64,000 nt of DNA, from assembly GCF_018596315.1 (NCBI RefSeq), contig NZ_JAHEAG010000008.1, forward strand, positions 1 through 64,000, written 5' to 3'. Under the pieces are notes generated by a model. It saw only the letters and a program-made list of their open reading frames with translations, was not told the origin of the DNA and did not search any database. The stretch comes from Bradyrhizobium sp. SRL28. Lineage in GTDB: Bacteria > Pseudomonadota > Alphaproteobacteria > Rhizobiales > Xanthobacteraceae. The position numbers and the translations under genes are program-made. Shown piece by piece: positions 1 to 8,127 of this stretch (its first letter is position 1; every line of letters starts with the position of its first letter).

Positions 1-192
1 CCCAATCTGGACGTTCTGAATGGAGGCGAGCCAACGCCTGCTGCCAAGGCGTCTCCCGACTGGCCTGCGTTGAAGGGCGCGTGTGCGTCGGCCGGCGGCG
101 GTATCACTTACTGCGGCGAGCGCCACGACTCATATGCTTCTGCGCCCGACGCATTCTTGCGTCATCATGCCAGCCGCCATCACCGGTCGTGA
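1..192 (+). CDS. Possible 3' end of an ORF entering from the left edge
   Basis: Frame 1 is open from the first base to a TGA at 190-192, giving 63 residues that end in a His/Arg-rich tail. No start lies inside the window, so if real it is the C-terminus of a gene that begins upstream. I recognise no domain in it. Two other plus-strand frames are also open here, so the call rests only on the lack of a stop. From 193 to 454 I see no convincing gene. Confidence 0.2.
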   Translation, partial: PNLDVLNGGEPTPAAKASPDWPALKGACASAGGGITYCGERHDSYASAPDAFLRHHASRHHRS

Positions 193-454
193 CTCGATCG
201 CGCAGTACAGCGCTGCGCGCGGCCCCACGGCCGCGTGGCGCGCTGTGGCGCAAGGCCAACCTGATCAGGAAACGATGGCGATCTCTCTTTCCGATCCCGA
301 CTGCTCCCTCCAGATGACCAGGACGGCAATGAAGAGAGGCCCATGGTATGCGAACAGAAGTCGCCGATCACGGTGCCCAACGTTCCCAAGATCGCAGCGA
401 ACCAATTGAATATCTGCTAAGGGCGCCAACACCGGACGCAGCGGGCTCGTTCGA

Positions 455-2149
455 TCACTTCGTCGGCGTGGGTGAGTAGCGGCCGTGTGGAACGCTCGGC
501 CCTGTGTCTATCATGCCCAGATCCACGAGCGTGCGATGGAAGCGGCGCTTCTGTTCGGAAGGCGACGCAAAGTAGGTTTCCCGGCAATGGTCGAGCAAGC
601 TGGCGCGGGTGGCAAATATCGGATCGAGCGGCAGACCTGCTTGCTGCAGGGCGACGGTTCCAAGGAAAGCGATATCCAGGTCCGCACCCGGTCCGGAAGC
701 AAGGCGATCAGGGAAAATGTTCAGCGCCTCCATCGCATAAAATGTGCGGAACGCGCGCCGCGCATCGTTGGGGAGTTTGAGTTGCCGCTCGATCCGCTTC
801 GCCACTACGGGCTGATGATCCCCGTAGTGCACGATGAGAACAGGACGTTTGGGAAAATTCGTTGTCAGCTCAAGCTTGAGCCTTTTCCAGGTTGAGGCTG
901 TCTCCGCAAGCCTTGCGTAGTACTCGGCATATTGAGCGTCGGGAAGGCTTGAGGCGGCAAAGGCACGTTCCCTCTCGAACTGTCCGGACGCTGCCAGCCT
1001 TCGGTTGTGGGGGCCGTGATTGAAGTTGGTCAGTGCATATAGAAAGCGGGGCGCCGGGTCGTCAGCAATACCCTTCGTATGGGCTGCGAACGCCGCTTCC
1101 AGAAAAGTTGCATCGGAATTTGTCGTCTCGAACCGGCGGACGTCGAACGGTGGAGGGAAGTCGTCCGCAAAGATGCGTTCGCCAATGCCAATCGAACGAT
1201 AAAATTCATCGTAGTTGAGAAAACTGCGACGGCAGCTCGACGCGAGCATGGTCCTGTACCCAAGCGCAGCCAACGCATGGGGAAGACTGTTGTGAAACCG
1301 GCCCGCGCCCTGCTTGAAAAGGTAATAGGCATTTGAACCGAAGCTTGCGCTTGAAAGACCGGTCAACAAACTAAATTCGGATTGCCACGAACCTCCGCCG
1401 AAAATGTCGACGTTAAGGATTCCATGGAGGCCATTCTTTGGGGATAGAAACGCTTCGACAGTCGGCTCAATCGGAAGTCCAAAAATGCGAGGATCGAAAA
1501 TCGATTCATGCTGGATGACGATAATGTCGGGATATTCGGTTGTGCGCGCTGGTACGGCCGCCATTAGCGGCAACGGGTCATTTGCAATATCGCTCAGAGC
1601 CAATCCGCTGGCTTGCCGCCAGGAATGTGGATCGATTAGCGAAGCCATGAAGGTCGAGTAAAAGCACCGCCGCTGGGCCATGATCCGCTGGAAGGAAATG
1701 CCGCCGCCGCTTATCCTGAAGGCCGTTACAACGCAGATAAGCGTAACGCTGAATAAGAAAACTCTGACGTCTAAAGGAACTGGCGGCCCGGTCCCGTGGA
1801 TCAGGGCAGCGATTGCGGCCAGGATGAGTGTGGCAGTTCCAGCCAGGACGGCAAATACGGCGCGCGGGTACTGCGATACAAAAAAGGGAGCTGTGCCTGC
1901 AAACATCAGTGGCAAGTCGGTTACGACAAGCTTAAGCGCGCTGTAATTATGTTTGATAGTTGATGCGGCGGTGATTGCTGCGGCCAGCACGCCGGCCAGC
2001 AGTATCGCTCTGTCGAAATCGCCAACGATGAATGAGATTGCCGCCGCGCTAAGGGAGAGCGTCGCGATCGCGAATGGCAGGTGCTCGGCGCTGCGTTCTG
2101 CCAGCAGAATGACACCGATAGCTGCGAGCAATATCAGGGTCAGGATCAT
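455..2149 (-). CDS. Membrane sulfatase of the LTA synthase / alkaline phosphatase superfamily
   Basis: A 564-residue protein. About four hydrophobic segments lie in the first 150 residues, followed by an extracytoplasmic catalytic domain of the sulfatase fold. Seen directly: IVIQHES at about 209-215 (metal ligand region), GGSWQSEFSLLTG at about 252-264, and HYGDHQP at about 441-447, the usual Asp-His metal pair. In LtaS and related phosphoglycerol or phosphoethanolamine transferases the nucleophile of the GGT-type motif is Thr; here the aligned residue is Ser253. By family it would move a phospho-alcohol head group from a lipid to a periplasmic glycan or lipid. The substrate cannot be read from sequence. 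It stands alone, with no glycan operon next to it. Confidence 0.8.
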   Translation of the reverse strand: MILTLILLAAIGVILLAERSAEHLPFAIATLSLSAAAISFIVGDFDRAILLAGVLAAAITAASTIKHNYSALKLVVTDLPLMFAGTAPFFVSQYPRAVFAVLAGTATLILAAIAALIHGTGPPVPLDVRVFLFSVTLICVVTAFRISGGGISFQRIMAQRRCFYSTFMASLIDPHSWRQASGLALSDIANDPLPLMAAVPARTTEYPDIIVIQHESIFDPRIFGLPIEPTVEAFLSPKNGLHGILNVDIFGGGSWQSEFSLLTGLSSASFGSNAYYLFKQGAGRFHNSLPHALAALGYRTMLASSCRRSFLNYDEFYRSIGIGERIFADDFPPPFDVRRFETTNSDATFLEAAFAAHTKGIADDPAPRFLYALTNFNHGPHNRRLAASGQFERERAFAASSLPDAQYAEYYARLAETASTWKRLKLELTTNFPKRPVLIVHYGDHQPVVAKRIERQLKLPNDARRAFRTFYAMEALNIFPDRLASGPGADLDIAFLGTVALQQAGLPLDPIFATRASLLDHCRETYFASPSEQKRRFHRTLVDLGMIDTGPSVPHGRYSPTPTK

Positions 2150-2189
2150 GTGAGTAAGGTAGCTGGAGACGAGCGGAATTCAACCCGCG

Positions 2190-2360
2190 TCACCTGCCGG
2201 CAGCTTGCGATCTGATCGAGACGCCGAGTCGCATGGCCCTTTTCCGTATGCGTTCCAGCGATCGATCCATCGCCTTTGCAATCTGCTCAAGCGTCTTTTT
2301 GGATTTGGCTAATTCCAGCAAGCGACGATCGTCCTTGAAGGACCAGGATTTCCGAGCCAT
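2190..2360 (-). CDS. Small helix-rich protein, probable DNA-binding
   Basis: A 56-residue protein starting MARKSWSFKDDRRLLELAKS. An in-frame ATG 33 bases further upstream exists, but the residues it adds look unrelated to the compact domain. The pattern of an aromatic near the start, an acidic pair, a Leu-rich helix, then IAKAMDRSLERIRKRAMRLG resembles a Myb/SANT or GcrA-like helix-turn-helix. Similar 50-60 residue proteins are, as I recall, common in Bradyrhizobium without a known role. It lies 40 bases downstream of the start of the sulfatase gene on the same strand, so it could be co-transcribed with it. Confidence 0.6.
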   Translation of the reverse strand: MARKSWSFKDDRRLLELAKSKKTLEQIAKAMDRSLERIRKRAMRLGVSIRSQAAGR

Positions 2361-3071
2361 CGCCAAAAAGCTTCCTCTGCAGACAAACTGCAAGATGTGT
2401 ACCCCAAGCAGTGAGTAGGTCGCCGGAAGCTCTCAAAGGTTCATTGAAGAGGGCGCCTGCGGCCTTGGGGAGCAAGCCTTGCCGAGGCTCTTGTAGAGCG
2501 CGCCGCTCGCTATCAGGCATTTTGTTAACCGCAGCTCTGTATCTTCGGGGCAATCGCGGATAGCCCCCAAGGCCCCGCGGGATTTAGTAACCGCGTAGGA
2601 AGCCCGCCAACTCAACCTGGCGGGCTTCTTTGGTTACGGGGAGCGTCTTGGCTGGTCGGCGGTTGTCTTGGCGGCGACGCAATCTTGCGAGGAGCGCGAC
2701 AGTCCCGGCATCAGGCCATGCGGTGCAACGCCCGCGTGGCCTTTGTCTTGGGGGGGCGGGGCCGCCTCTAGGGTACGAAGCGGCCCCTGATCGCGCAGTA
2801 CGCAGGCTAAACTTGGGGGGCCAATCTGCGCGACTGCAGCCACGCTAGGCTTGTTTGGATCGGCCGCAACAAAACTCGCATGTTAAGCTTGATGTTGGTC
2901 GCGGAGGTTAATTCTGGAACTCGGGAAGCATCAGGCGAACAGGTCCGGGGCCGCTGTCGGCATGATATCTGGCGGTTGCAGGCCCATCTCCTGCGCTGGC
3001 AGCAACACAATATGGTTGAGTAGGCCTGATGGTTGAGTAGGCTTGGCTCTACCGACGCGAGGGAGTGAACG
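2361..3071. other. Gene-poor gap with an orphan terminator-like hairpin
   Basis: About 710 bases with no ORF I would defend. Several short frames are open on both strands, but none has a good ribosome site or recognisable domain. The stretch holds one strong hairpin (2599-2628, listed separately), a run of seven G at about 2751, and the ribosome site of the flavin monooxygenase (GGGAGTG just before 3072). A small RNA ending at the hairpin is possible. Confidence 0.5.
2599..2628 (+). terminator. Terminator-like hairpin with no obvious gene before it
   Basis: An 11-bp perfect stem (GAAGCCCGCCA at 2599-2609 with its complement at 2618-2628) closes an 8-base loop and is followed on the plus strand by TTTGGTT. 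The T-run is better on the plus strand than on the minus strand. No plus-strand protein gene ends just upstream, so it may close a small RNA from within 2400-2598. Confidence 0.45.
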
Positions 3072-4283
3072 ATGAAGGTGCGTTGCTGCATCGTCGGCGG
3101 TGGGCCGGCCGGCATGATGCTCGGTTACCTGCTCGGACGCGCCGGCATTGATGTCGTGGTGCTGGAGAAGCACGCGGACTTCTTCCGCGATTTTCGCGGC
3201 GACACCGTGCATCCCTCCACGCTGCAGGTGATGGACGAACTTGGGCTGATCGACGGTTTTCTGAAACTGCCGCATCAGCGCCTGCAGAAGATGGAGGGGA
3301 TGTTCGGCGGCGAGACGGTGCGGATCGCCGATCTGAGCCGGCTTCATGTGAAATATCCTTTCATCGCCTTCATGCCGCAGTGGGACTTTCTCAATTTCCT
3401 GCGCGAGAGCGGCAAGCGGTTTGCTTCGTTCAAGGTGATGATGTCGACGGAAGCGGTCGATCTGCTGCGTGAGGGCGAGCGCGTCACGGGCGTGAAGGCG
3501 AAGACGCCGGACGGCGTGATCGATATCGCGGCCGACCTGACGGTTGCCTGCGACGGCCGCCATTCGCTGGTGCGCGAACGCGCCGGGCTCGCGGTCGAGG
3601 AAATCGGCGCGCCGATGGACGTGCTGTGGTTTCGCGCCGGCAAACGCGAGAATGAAACCGAAAACCTGTTTGCCCGTGTCGATCCCGGCAAGATGATGGT
3701 GACCTTCGATCGCGGCGACTACTGGCAATGCGCCTTCGTCATTTCCAAGGGGCAGTACGAGGCCGTGAAGGCGAGGGGACTGCCCGCGCTGCTCGACGAT
3801 ATCGCGCGGATGGCGCCGATCCTCAAATCGGGGCTGGCCGACGTGAAGAGCTGGGACGACATGAAGCTGCTGACGGTGGCGGTCAACCGGCTGAAGCGCT
3901 GGACCCGGCCGGGACTCTTGTGCATCGGCGACGCCGCGCATGCGATGTCACCAATCGGCGGCGTCGGCGTCAATCTCGCGGTGCAGGACGCAGTGGCGGC
4001 CGCCAACCTGTTGGCGGCGAAGCTCGCGGGCGGCTGCCCGCCGGAGGACGAACTCGACGCCGTGCGCTGCCGCCGCGAGTTTCCAGTGCGGATGACGCAG
4101 CGGATGCAGGTCGTGGTTCAGAACAACATCGTCAGCGCCGCGCTCAAGCCCGGCAATCAGCCGCTGAAGGTCCCACTCGTCATGCGGCTGGTCACCGCCG
4201 TGCCATGGCTACAGGGCCTCACGGCGCGATTTGTCGGCCTCGGGGTGCGGCCCGAACATGTGCAGTCGCCGATTCGTGGTTGA
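3072..4283 (+). CDS. FAD-dependent monooxygenase (PHBH/UbiH-type flavoprotein)
   Basis: A 403-residue cytoplasmic flavoprotein. The N-terminus holds the Rossmann dinucleotide motif GGGPAG at 9-14, with the ribose-binding Glu near 32. Then come an Asp-Gly motif (CDGRHS, 160-165) and GDAAHAMSP near 286-294, which binds the FAD ribityl chain. This set defines class A flavoprotein hydroxylases, which use NAD(P)H and oxygen to hydroxylate aromatic or polyketide-like substrates. The substrate cannot be read here. It is a single transcription unit with the ribosome site GGGAGTG before ATG. It converges with the outer-membrane protein gene at 4387, with a terminator between them. A reductase role without oxygen insertion is also possible. 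Confidence 0.85.
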   Translation: MKVRCCIVGGGPAGMMLGYLLGRAGIDVVVLEKHADFFRDFRGDTVHPSTLQVMDELGLIDGFLKLPHQRLQKMEGMFGGETVRIADLSRLHVKYPFIAFMPQWDFLNFLRESGKRFASFKVMMSTEAVDLLREGERVTGVKAKTPDGVIDIAADLTVACDGRHSLVRERAGLAVEEIGAPMDVLWFRAGKRENETENLFARVDPGKMMVTFDRGDYWQCAFVISKGQYEAVKARGLPALLDDIARMAPILKSGLADVKSWDDMKLLTVAVNRLKRWTRPGLLCIGDAAHAMSPIGGVGVNLAVQDAVAAANLLAAKLAGGCPPEDELDAVRCRREFPVRMTQRMQVVVQNNIVSAALKPGNQPLKVPLVMRLVTAVPWLQGLTARFVGLGVRPEHVQSPIRG

Positions 4284-4337
4284 TAGGCCGATTCGGCGCC
4301 GCTGGAGGACGTTCCCCGGCGAGCAGGGCGGCAGCAA

Positions 4338-4363
4338 AAAGCCCCGGACGATGCCGGGGCTTT
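4338..4363 (-). terminator. Rho-independent terminator between convergent genes
   Basis: Stem AAAGCCCCGG (4338-4347) pairs with CCGGGGCTTT (4354-4363) around loop ACGATG. Read on the minus strand it ends in five T, so it best serves the outer-membrane protein gene at 4387, but it can also stop the monooxygenase gene. A near-identical copy sits behind the next barrel gene at 7036-7063. Confidence 0.85.
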
Positions 4364-4386
4364 GAGCTCGCGAGAGGTAGTCGGGA

Positions 4387-5196
4387 TCAGTATTTCGCGA
4401 CGACGGGAGCCGCGCCTCCGAAGCGATAGTTGATGCCGACGCGGGCGATATGGCCCGTGTTATCGAATGATGTTGACGTCGAGAATGCCGGGGAGAAGAT
4501 CGGCGAAAGCCCGGTCACCGTGGTATTGCCGAGATCATAGTAGAGGTATTCGGCCTTCAGGCTCCAGTTCGGCACGAAGCCCCACTCGAAGCCAGCACCG
4601 GCCGTCCAGCCGAAGCGGGTATCGTCACTGGTGCCCGTGAACACGCCGCCGCCAGTTGCGGCGAAGGAGGTCGTTACCGTGTGACGGACATCCGCATAGG
4701 CGAGACCGCCGGTGCCGTAGAACATCCAGTTGTTCACGGCAAAGCCCAGCCGGCCACGCACGGTGCCGAACCAGTTCATGTCAGTTGCAGCGGTTTGGAA
4801 CGAACCCGGAATCGGGCCGCCCGCGAAGAAGTTAAGCGGCCCCACGGTGTAAGCGCGATCCCAGTCGACCCACGAAATGTCCGCCTCGACGCCCCACACC
4901 AGGTTGTTGACCTGATAGTTGAAGCCGATTTGCCCACCGGCCATTCCGCCATTCTGGCGTTGGTTTACGCCGAACGGCGCCGCGCCGAAAGCCGCCGGTG
5001 ACGGAAGGAAATTGGTGAAGCTGTCGCGTTCATTCGAGCCCCAGCCGGCATGTGCACCGATATAGAAGCCGGTCCAGTTGTAGACGGAGGCAACGGCCAC
5101 CGGAGCCTTCGTGTACGGGCGGGCGGCCAGATCGGCGGCCGAGGCGCTGACAGTGCCGACAACCAAGGCAGCAGCGGCGATAGCGAACTTTTTCAT
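4387..5196 (-). CDS. Outer-membrane beta-barrel protein (Omp25/Omp31-like)
   Basis: A 269-residue exported barrel. The start is set at the second of two adjacent ATGs: MKKFAIAAAALVV is a typical signal peptide, and GGAGG lies 5 bases before this ATG but only 2 before the first. Cleavage is expected after SASA, releasing ADLAARPYTKAP. The mature chain shows alternating polar and hydrophobic strands, GFYIGAHAGWG near the N-terminus, and a last strand HIARVGINYRF followed by a short tail ending in KY. This fits eight-stranded barrels of the OmpA-like/Omp25 type, which are abundant surface proteins in rhizobia. Two paralogues occur in this window (7099 and 16817). Transport function is unknown. 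Confidence 0.88.
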   Translation of the reverse strand: MKKFAIAAAALVVGTVSASAADLAARPYTKAPVAVASVYNWTGFYIGAHAGWGSNERDSFTNFLPSPAAFGAAPFGVNQRQNGGMAGGQIGFNYQVNNLVWGVEADISWVDWDRAYTVGPLNFFAGGPIPGSFQTAATDMNWFGTVRGRLGFAVNNWMFYGTGGLAYADVRHTVTTSFAATGGGVFTGTSDDTRFGWTAGAGFEWGFVPNWSLKAEYLYYDLGNTTVTGLSPIFSPAFSTSTSFDNTGHIARVGINYRFGGAAPVVAKY

Positions 5197-5466
5197 CATT
5201 TCCTCCAATCCAGACAAGCAACGCGAGCAATGCATGCTGTCATACATATCGCAGGAGTCGCGCCAAAGCTGTCACCGACACGCCACAGTCGTGGAACTTC
5301 CAACACCGTTACACCAATAGATTGCCGAAGGACGGCCGCTATTCGGCTCCGAAAGGTGAAAAAACGGGGAGATTTGAGCGATTGGGCTGTTCGGTCGGCG
5401 CCGGGAACTACTTTCCCGACGAATCGCGTTCCTTCAGCGTTAAGGGCGGCCTAACAAACAGCCCGC

Positions 5467-6237
5467 CTATCCCATAACAGAGTACCCGCCATCGACGGGA
5501 ATTGCCGCGCCGGTGACGAAATCGGAGGCGGGCGAGGCGAGGAAGACCGCTATCCCGGCGAAATCATCGATGGCGCCCCAGCGCGCCGCAGGCGTCCGCG
5601 CCAGCACGCGGTCGTGCAGGCCGTCGATCTCCTTGCGGGCGCGCTTGGTGAGATCGGTGTCGATCCAGCCCGGCAGCACGGCGTTGGCCTGGATGTTGTC
5701 GGCCGCCCAGGCGCAGGCGCAGGAACGGGTGAACTGCACGATGCCGCCCTTGCTGGCGGCATAGGCCGGCGTGAAGCTGGCGCCGAAGATCGACATCATC
5801 GACCCGATATTGATGATCTTGCCGCCGCCGGCCGCCTTCATGGCGGGATAGACCGCCTGCGAGCACAGGAAGGCGCTGGTGAGGTTGGTCTGGATCACGC
5901 TGTTCCACTCGGCGATATCGAGCGCGTGCGGCGGCTTGCGAATATTGATGCCGGCATTGTTGACGAGAATGTCGATCCGGCCGAGCTCGCCGGCGACGCG
6001 GCTGACCATGGCGGCGACCGCGGCCTTGTCCGTGACGTCGGCCGCGACCGCAATCGCCTTGGCGCCACCTTGCTTAAGCTCCGCAACCGCCTCCGCCGAC
6101 TTGGCCTCGTTGCGGCCCACCACCGCGATCGCCGCGCCGGCTTCCGCCAATCCCCTGGCCATGCCGAGCCCGATGCCGCCATTGCCGCCGGTGACGATGG
6201 CTACCTTGCCGGAGAGATCGAAGGGTTCTGTCTTCAT
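5467..6237 (-). CDS. Short-chain dehydrogenase/reductase
   Basis: A 256-residue NAD(P)-dependent oxidoreductase with the classical SDR layout: TGGNGGIG cofactor motif near 17-24, NNAG near the fourth strand, catalytic Ser in NIGSMM, YAASK as the Tyr-x3-Lys pair, and PVDGGY at the C-terminus. The start MKTEPFDL is preferred over a frame that opens 48 bases earlier, because that extension runs into a palindromic repeat. The nearest familiar relatives are 2-deoxygluconate or gluconate 5-dehydrogenases, but the substrate is not visible. A palindromic repeat (6257-6336) lies just upstream. The small membrane-protein gene at 6341, on the same strand, ends just beyond that repeat. Confidence 0.85.
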   Translation of the reverse strand: MKTEPFDLSGKVAIVTGGNGGIGLGMARGLAEAGAAIAVVGRNEAKSAEAVAELKQGGAKAIAVAADVTDKAAVAAMVSRVAGELGRIDILVNNAGINIRKPPHALDIAEWNSVIQTNLTSAFLCSQAVYPAMKAAGGGKIINIGSMMSIFGASFTPAYAASKGGIVQFTRSCACAWAADNIQANAVLPGWIDTDLTKRARKEIDGLHDRVLARTPAARWGAIDDFAGIAVFLASPASDFVTGAAIPVDGGYSVMG

Positions 6238-6256
6238 GGTTGTTGTCCAACTTTCT

Positions 6257-6336
6257 GTAGGATGGTGGAGCGAAGCGATACCCATCGATCACAACGACGA
6301 AAGTTGATGGGTATCGCTTCGCTCCACCCATCCTAC
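6257..6336. repeat. Long palindromic intergenic repeat
   Basis: Left arm 6257-6286 (GTAGGATGGTGGAGCGAAGC...) is the reverse complement of right arm 6306-6336 except for one extra C, with a 19-base loop. It sits between two same-strand genes. Its wording matches a repeat I associate with Bradyrhizobium intergenic regions. As RNA it would fold into a hairpin of about 30 bp. Confidence 0.8.
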
Positions 6337-6340
6337 GAAT

Positions 6341-6526
6341 CTAGCGGTTGCCCTGCCAGATCAGGATCAGGCCGACGGCGCCGAGCACCGCGCCATATCC
6401 GGCCCATTGCAGTTGGTTGATCATGAAGCTCGATGGCGGCCAGGGAATCGCGCCGGTGCCTTGCCCGATCCACAGCAAGCCGATGGCAAGCGCCAGAAAG
6501 CCGATGATCGAAAGCGATCTGGCCAT
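6341..6526 (-). CDS. Small two-helix membrane protein
   Basis: A 61-residue protein with a hydrophobic segment at about 6-20 and another at about 43-57, joined by a short polar loop (PWPPSSFMINQLQW). GGAGG lies 5 bases before the ATG. I believe proteins of this kind are common in Bradyrhizobium, but no role is known to me. The gene precedes the SDR gene on the same strand, separated from it by the long palindrome at 6257-6336. Confidence 0.7.
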   Translation of the reverse strand: MARSLSIIGFLALAIGLLWIGQGTGAIPWPPSSFMINQLQWAGYGAVLGAVGLILIWQGNR

Positions 6527-7035
6527 GGATTCCTCCCGTCGTCATGTCGGCCCTGGGCGCAGCCGCGCGGCTTGTTGTGCGTCGCCGCAAGGAAACCGTT
6601 GCCCGCGGCGGCGCAGCTTCCGATCGAATACAAAGCCGGCCGGCTTCGCAAGGCCGGAAGTCGTTGCGCTGCGATCCCAGGTGCCATCACGAATCGCCGG
6701 ACGGTCATCTCACGCTGGCGCTTGTCTTCGCGCTGGTCTTTACGCTTGTCACGCCTCATGGCCGCGGCATGCGGATTTGCGCGGCTTCGAGCCGGCTGAA
6801 ATCGCACGGCTGGAGACGGCGACACCTACGGCAAGCGCGCGGACGACCCGTCGCTTCTGATATCAGGCATCGGCCGTGCCGAGGCGATGGCCTATCGCGA
6901 TGCGCGCGGGCAGGCGATGACGGATCCGGACTGGTCCGAGATCGAGTGCTGGCTGCGGCGGGCGTACCGGTTGCTGAAGGCGGCCGTGGCTGGGGGGCTA
7001 AGAAGGTTCGAAAAGCTCCCAAATCCGAACAACAA
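6527..7035. other. Gap with a possible gene remnant
   Basis: About 510 bases without a firm gene. Frames are open on both strands but look like GC-rich noise. The part from about 6820 to 6985 on the plus strand, in the frame of the ATG at 6887, has protein-like composition (GDTYGKRADDPSLLI, then a DPDWSEIECWLRRAYRLLKA stretch). An in-frame stop lies just upstream, and the frame then runs on through the terminator at 7036. This suggests the tail of a decayed gene. Confidence 0.35.
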
Positions 7036-7063
7036 AAAAGCCCCGGACGATGCCGGGGCTTTT
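7036..7063 (-). terminator. Rho-independent terminator of the second barrel gene
   Basis: Stem AAAAGCCCCGG (7036-7046) pairs with CCGGGGCTTTT (7053-7063) around loop ACGATG. On the minus strand it is followed by a T-run, and it lies 35 bases past the stop of the barrel gene at 7099. Core and loop match the terminator at 4338-4363. Confidence 0.85.
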
Positions 7064-7098
7064 GAGCTGCGATCTAGCAGAGATCAGTATCGTGCAGA

Positions 7099-7893
7099 TC
7101 AGTACTTGGCCGCGATCGGGGCGCCGCTCCAGTTGAAGCGGTAGACCAGCGACGTGCTGATGGTCTGTACGAAGGGCTTGAAGGTGATGTCGAAGCCGGT
7201 CGGCACGTTAGTACCATCGACCCTTTCCTGAAGATTCTTGCGGTCAAGATAGGCCGCACGATATTCCGTCTTCATGAACCAGCCGGGAGCGTTGATACCG
7301 AAGAAGTTCAGGTTGTTCTCGACGCCGCCGCCGACGAACCAGCCGCCGGTATTGAAGCTGTCGGTGTGCAGCCCCACCGGAGTGCCGGAGTTGGAGCCCA
7401 GCAAGGTGCTGCCCGTCCAGTAGGTCCCGGTATAGCCGCCGTTGATGTACGAGAGAACGTTCGGAGCAACGAGGTAGCCAACACGAGCACCGGCTGCCCA
7501 AGCTGTCTCCATCTTTGTGGTACCGACAGCGAATATGCTTGCATCCCCGATGTTGCCCTTGAGGCTGCCGAACGTACCATCGCCGAAGATGCCGAATACC
7601 CACGACGGACCGGTCTGCCAATCATAGCCGGCACCCACGGTGCCGAACCAGCCATCTCCGCCCGTCCGGGTGTTGGTACAAACGACGCAAGCCCCCGTCG
7701 CGGTGTTATCCACGCCGCCATTCGCAGACCAGATTCCGCCGCCGCCGCCGCCGAAAATGTAGAAGCCAGTCCAGCTCGGAGCCATCGCCACCGGCGCTGG
7801 AGCCTTGGCGTAAGGGCGGGCACCGAGATCAGCTGCCGAGGCCGACCCGGTGAATGCCGCCAGCGCGGTCAGAGCGATCACTAACTTCTTCAT
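7099..7893 (-). CDS. Outer-membrane beta-barrel protein (Omp25/31 family paralogue)
   Basis: A 264-residue exported barrel. MKKLVIALTALAAF is the signal peptide, with cleavage expected after GSASA to leave ADLGARPYAKAP. The mature part has a glycine-rich first loop (FGGGGGG), a short insert with two Cys close together (ACVVC), repeated amphipathic strands and a closing strand TSLVYRFNWSGAP with tail AAKY. It is a paralogue of the proteins at 4387 and 16817, but its middle is clearly different. The two Cys could form a surface disulfide, which is unusual for these barrels. It is transcribed alone, with a dedicated terminator. Confidence 0.87.
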   Translation of the reverse strand: MKKLVIALTALAAFTGSASAADLGARPYAKAPAPVAMAPSWTGFYIFGGGGGGIWSANGGVDNTATGACVVCTNTRTGGDGWFGTVGAGYDWQTGPSWVFGIFGDGTFGSLKGNIGDASIFAVGTTKMETAWAAGARVGYLVAPNVLSYINGGYTGTYWTGSTLLGSNSGTPVGLHTDSFNTGGWFVGGGVENNLNFFGINAPGWFMKTEYRAAYLDRKNLQERVDGTNVPTGFDITFKPFVQTISTSLVYRFNWSGAPIAAKY

Positions 7894-8046
7894 GTCCCAA
7901 TTCCCTTAGTTCAAAGCGTCAAAGCCGCCGCTCTAACAAGTGCGCGAGCACCCGATTCCCAAAACCCAGTGTCGTGACTATACGCGGTCTCGCCCAAAAA
8001 GCTGTTGCGGGGGGAGCACAGCTACCGGAAAACGAATGACCGCAAA

Positions 8047-8065
8047 TTGCCCGGAAAACGGGCAA
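8047..8065 (-). terminator. Weak hairpin downstream of parE
   Basis: TTGCCCG (8047-8053) and CGGGCAA (8059-8065) form a 7-bp stem with a GAAAA loop, about 60 bases past the parE stop. The T-run on the minus strand is only three bases, so termination here is plausible but not strong. Confidence 0.4.
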
Positions 8066-8127
8066 ATTCGGGCGCTAACCGGCCGGAAATGCTGGAAATC
8101 GCCCGAAAGTTGCCTCTAACGGTAAAA

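Noticed and set aside
2931..3941. A 336-codon minus-strand frame across the flavin monooxygenase
   Set aside because: The plus-strand frame holds all the FAD motifs; the minus-strand protein is a His/Arg-rich shadow.
6887..7144. An 85-codon plus-strand ORF running into the barrel gene's terminator
   Set aside because: The frame reads through the terminator and overlaps the convergent gene; only its first ~35 codons look protein-like. It is treated as a possible remnant in the gap note.
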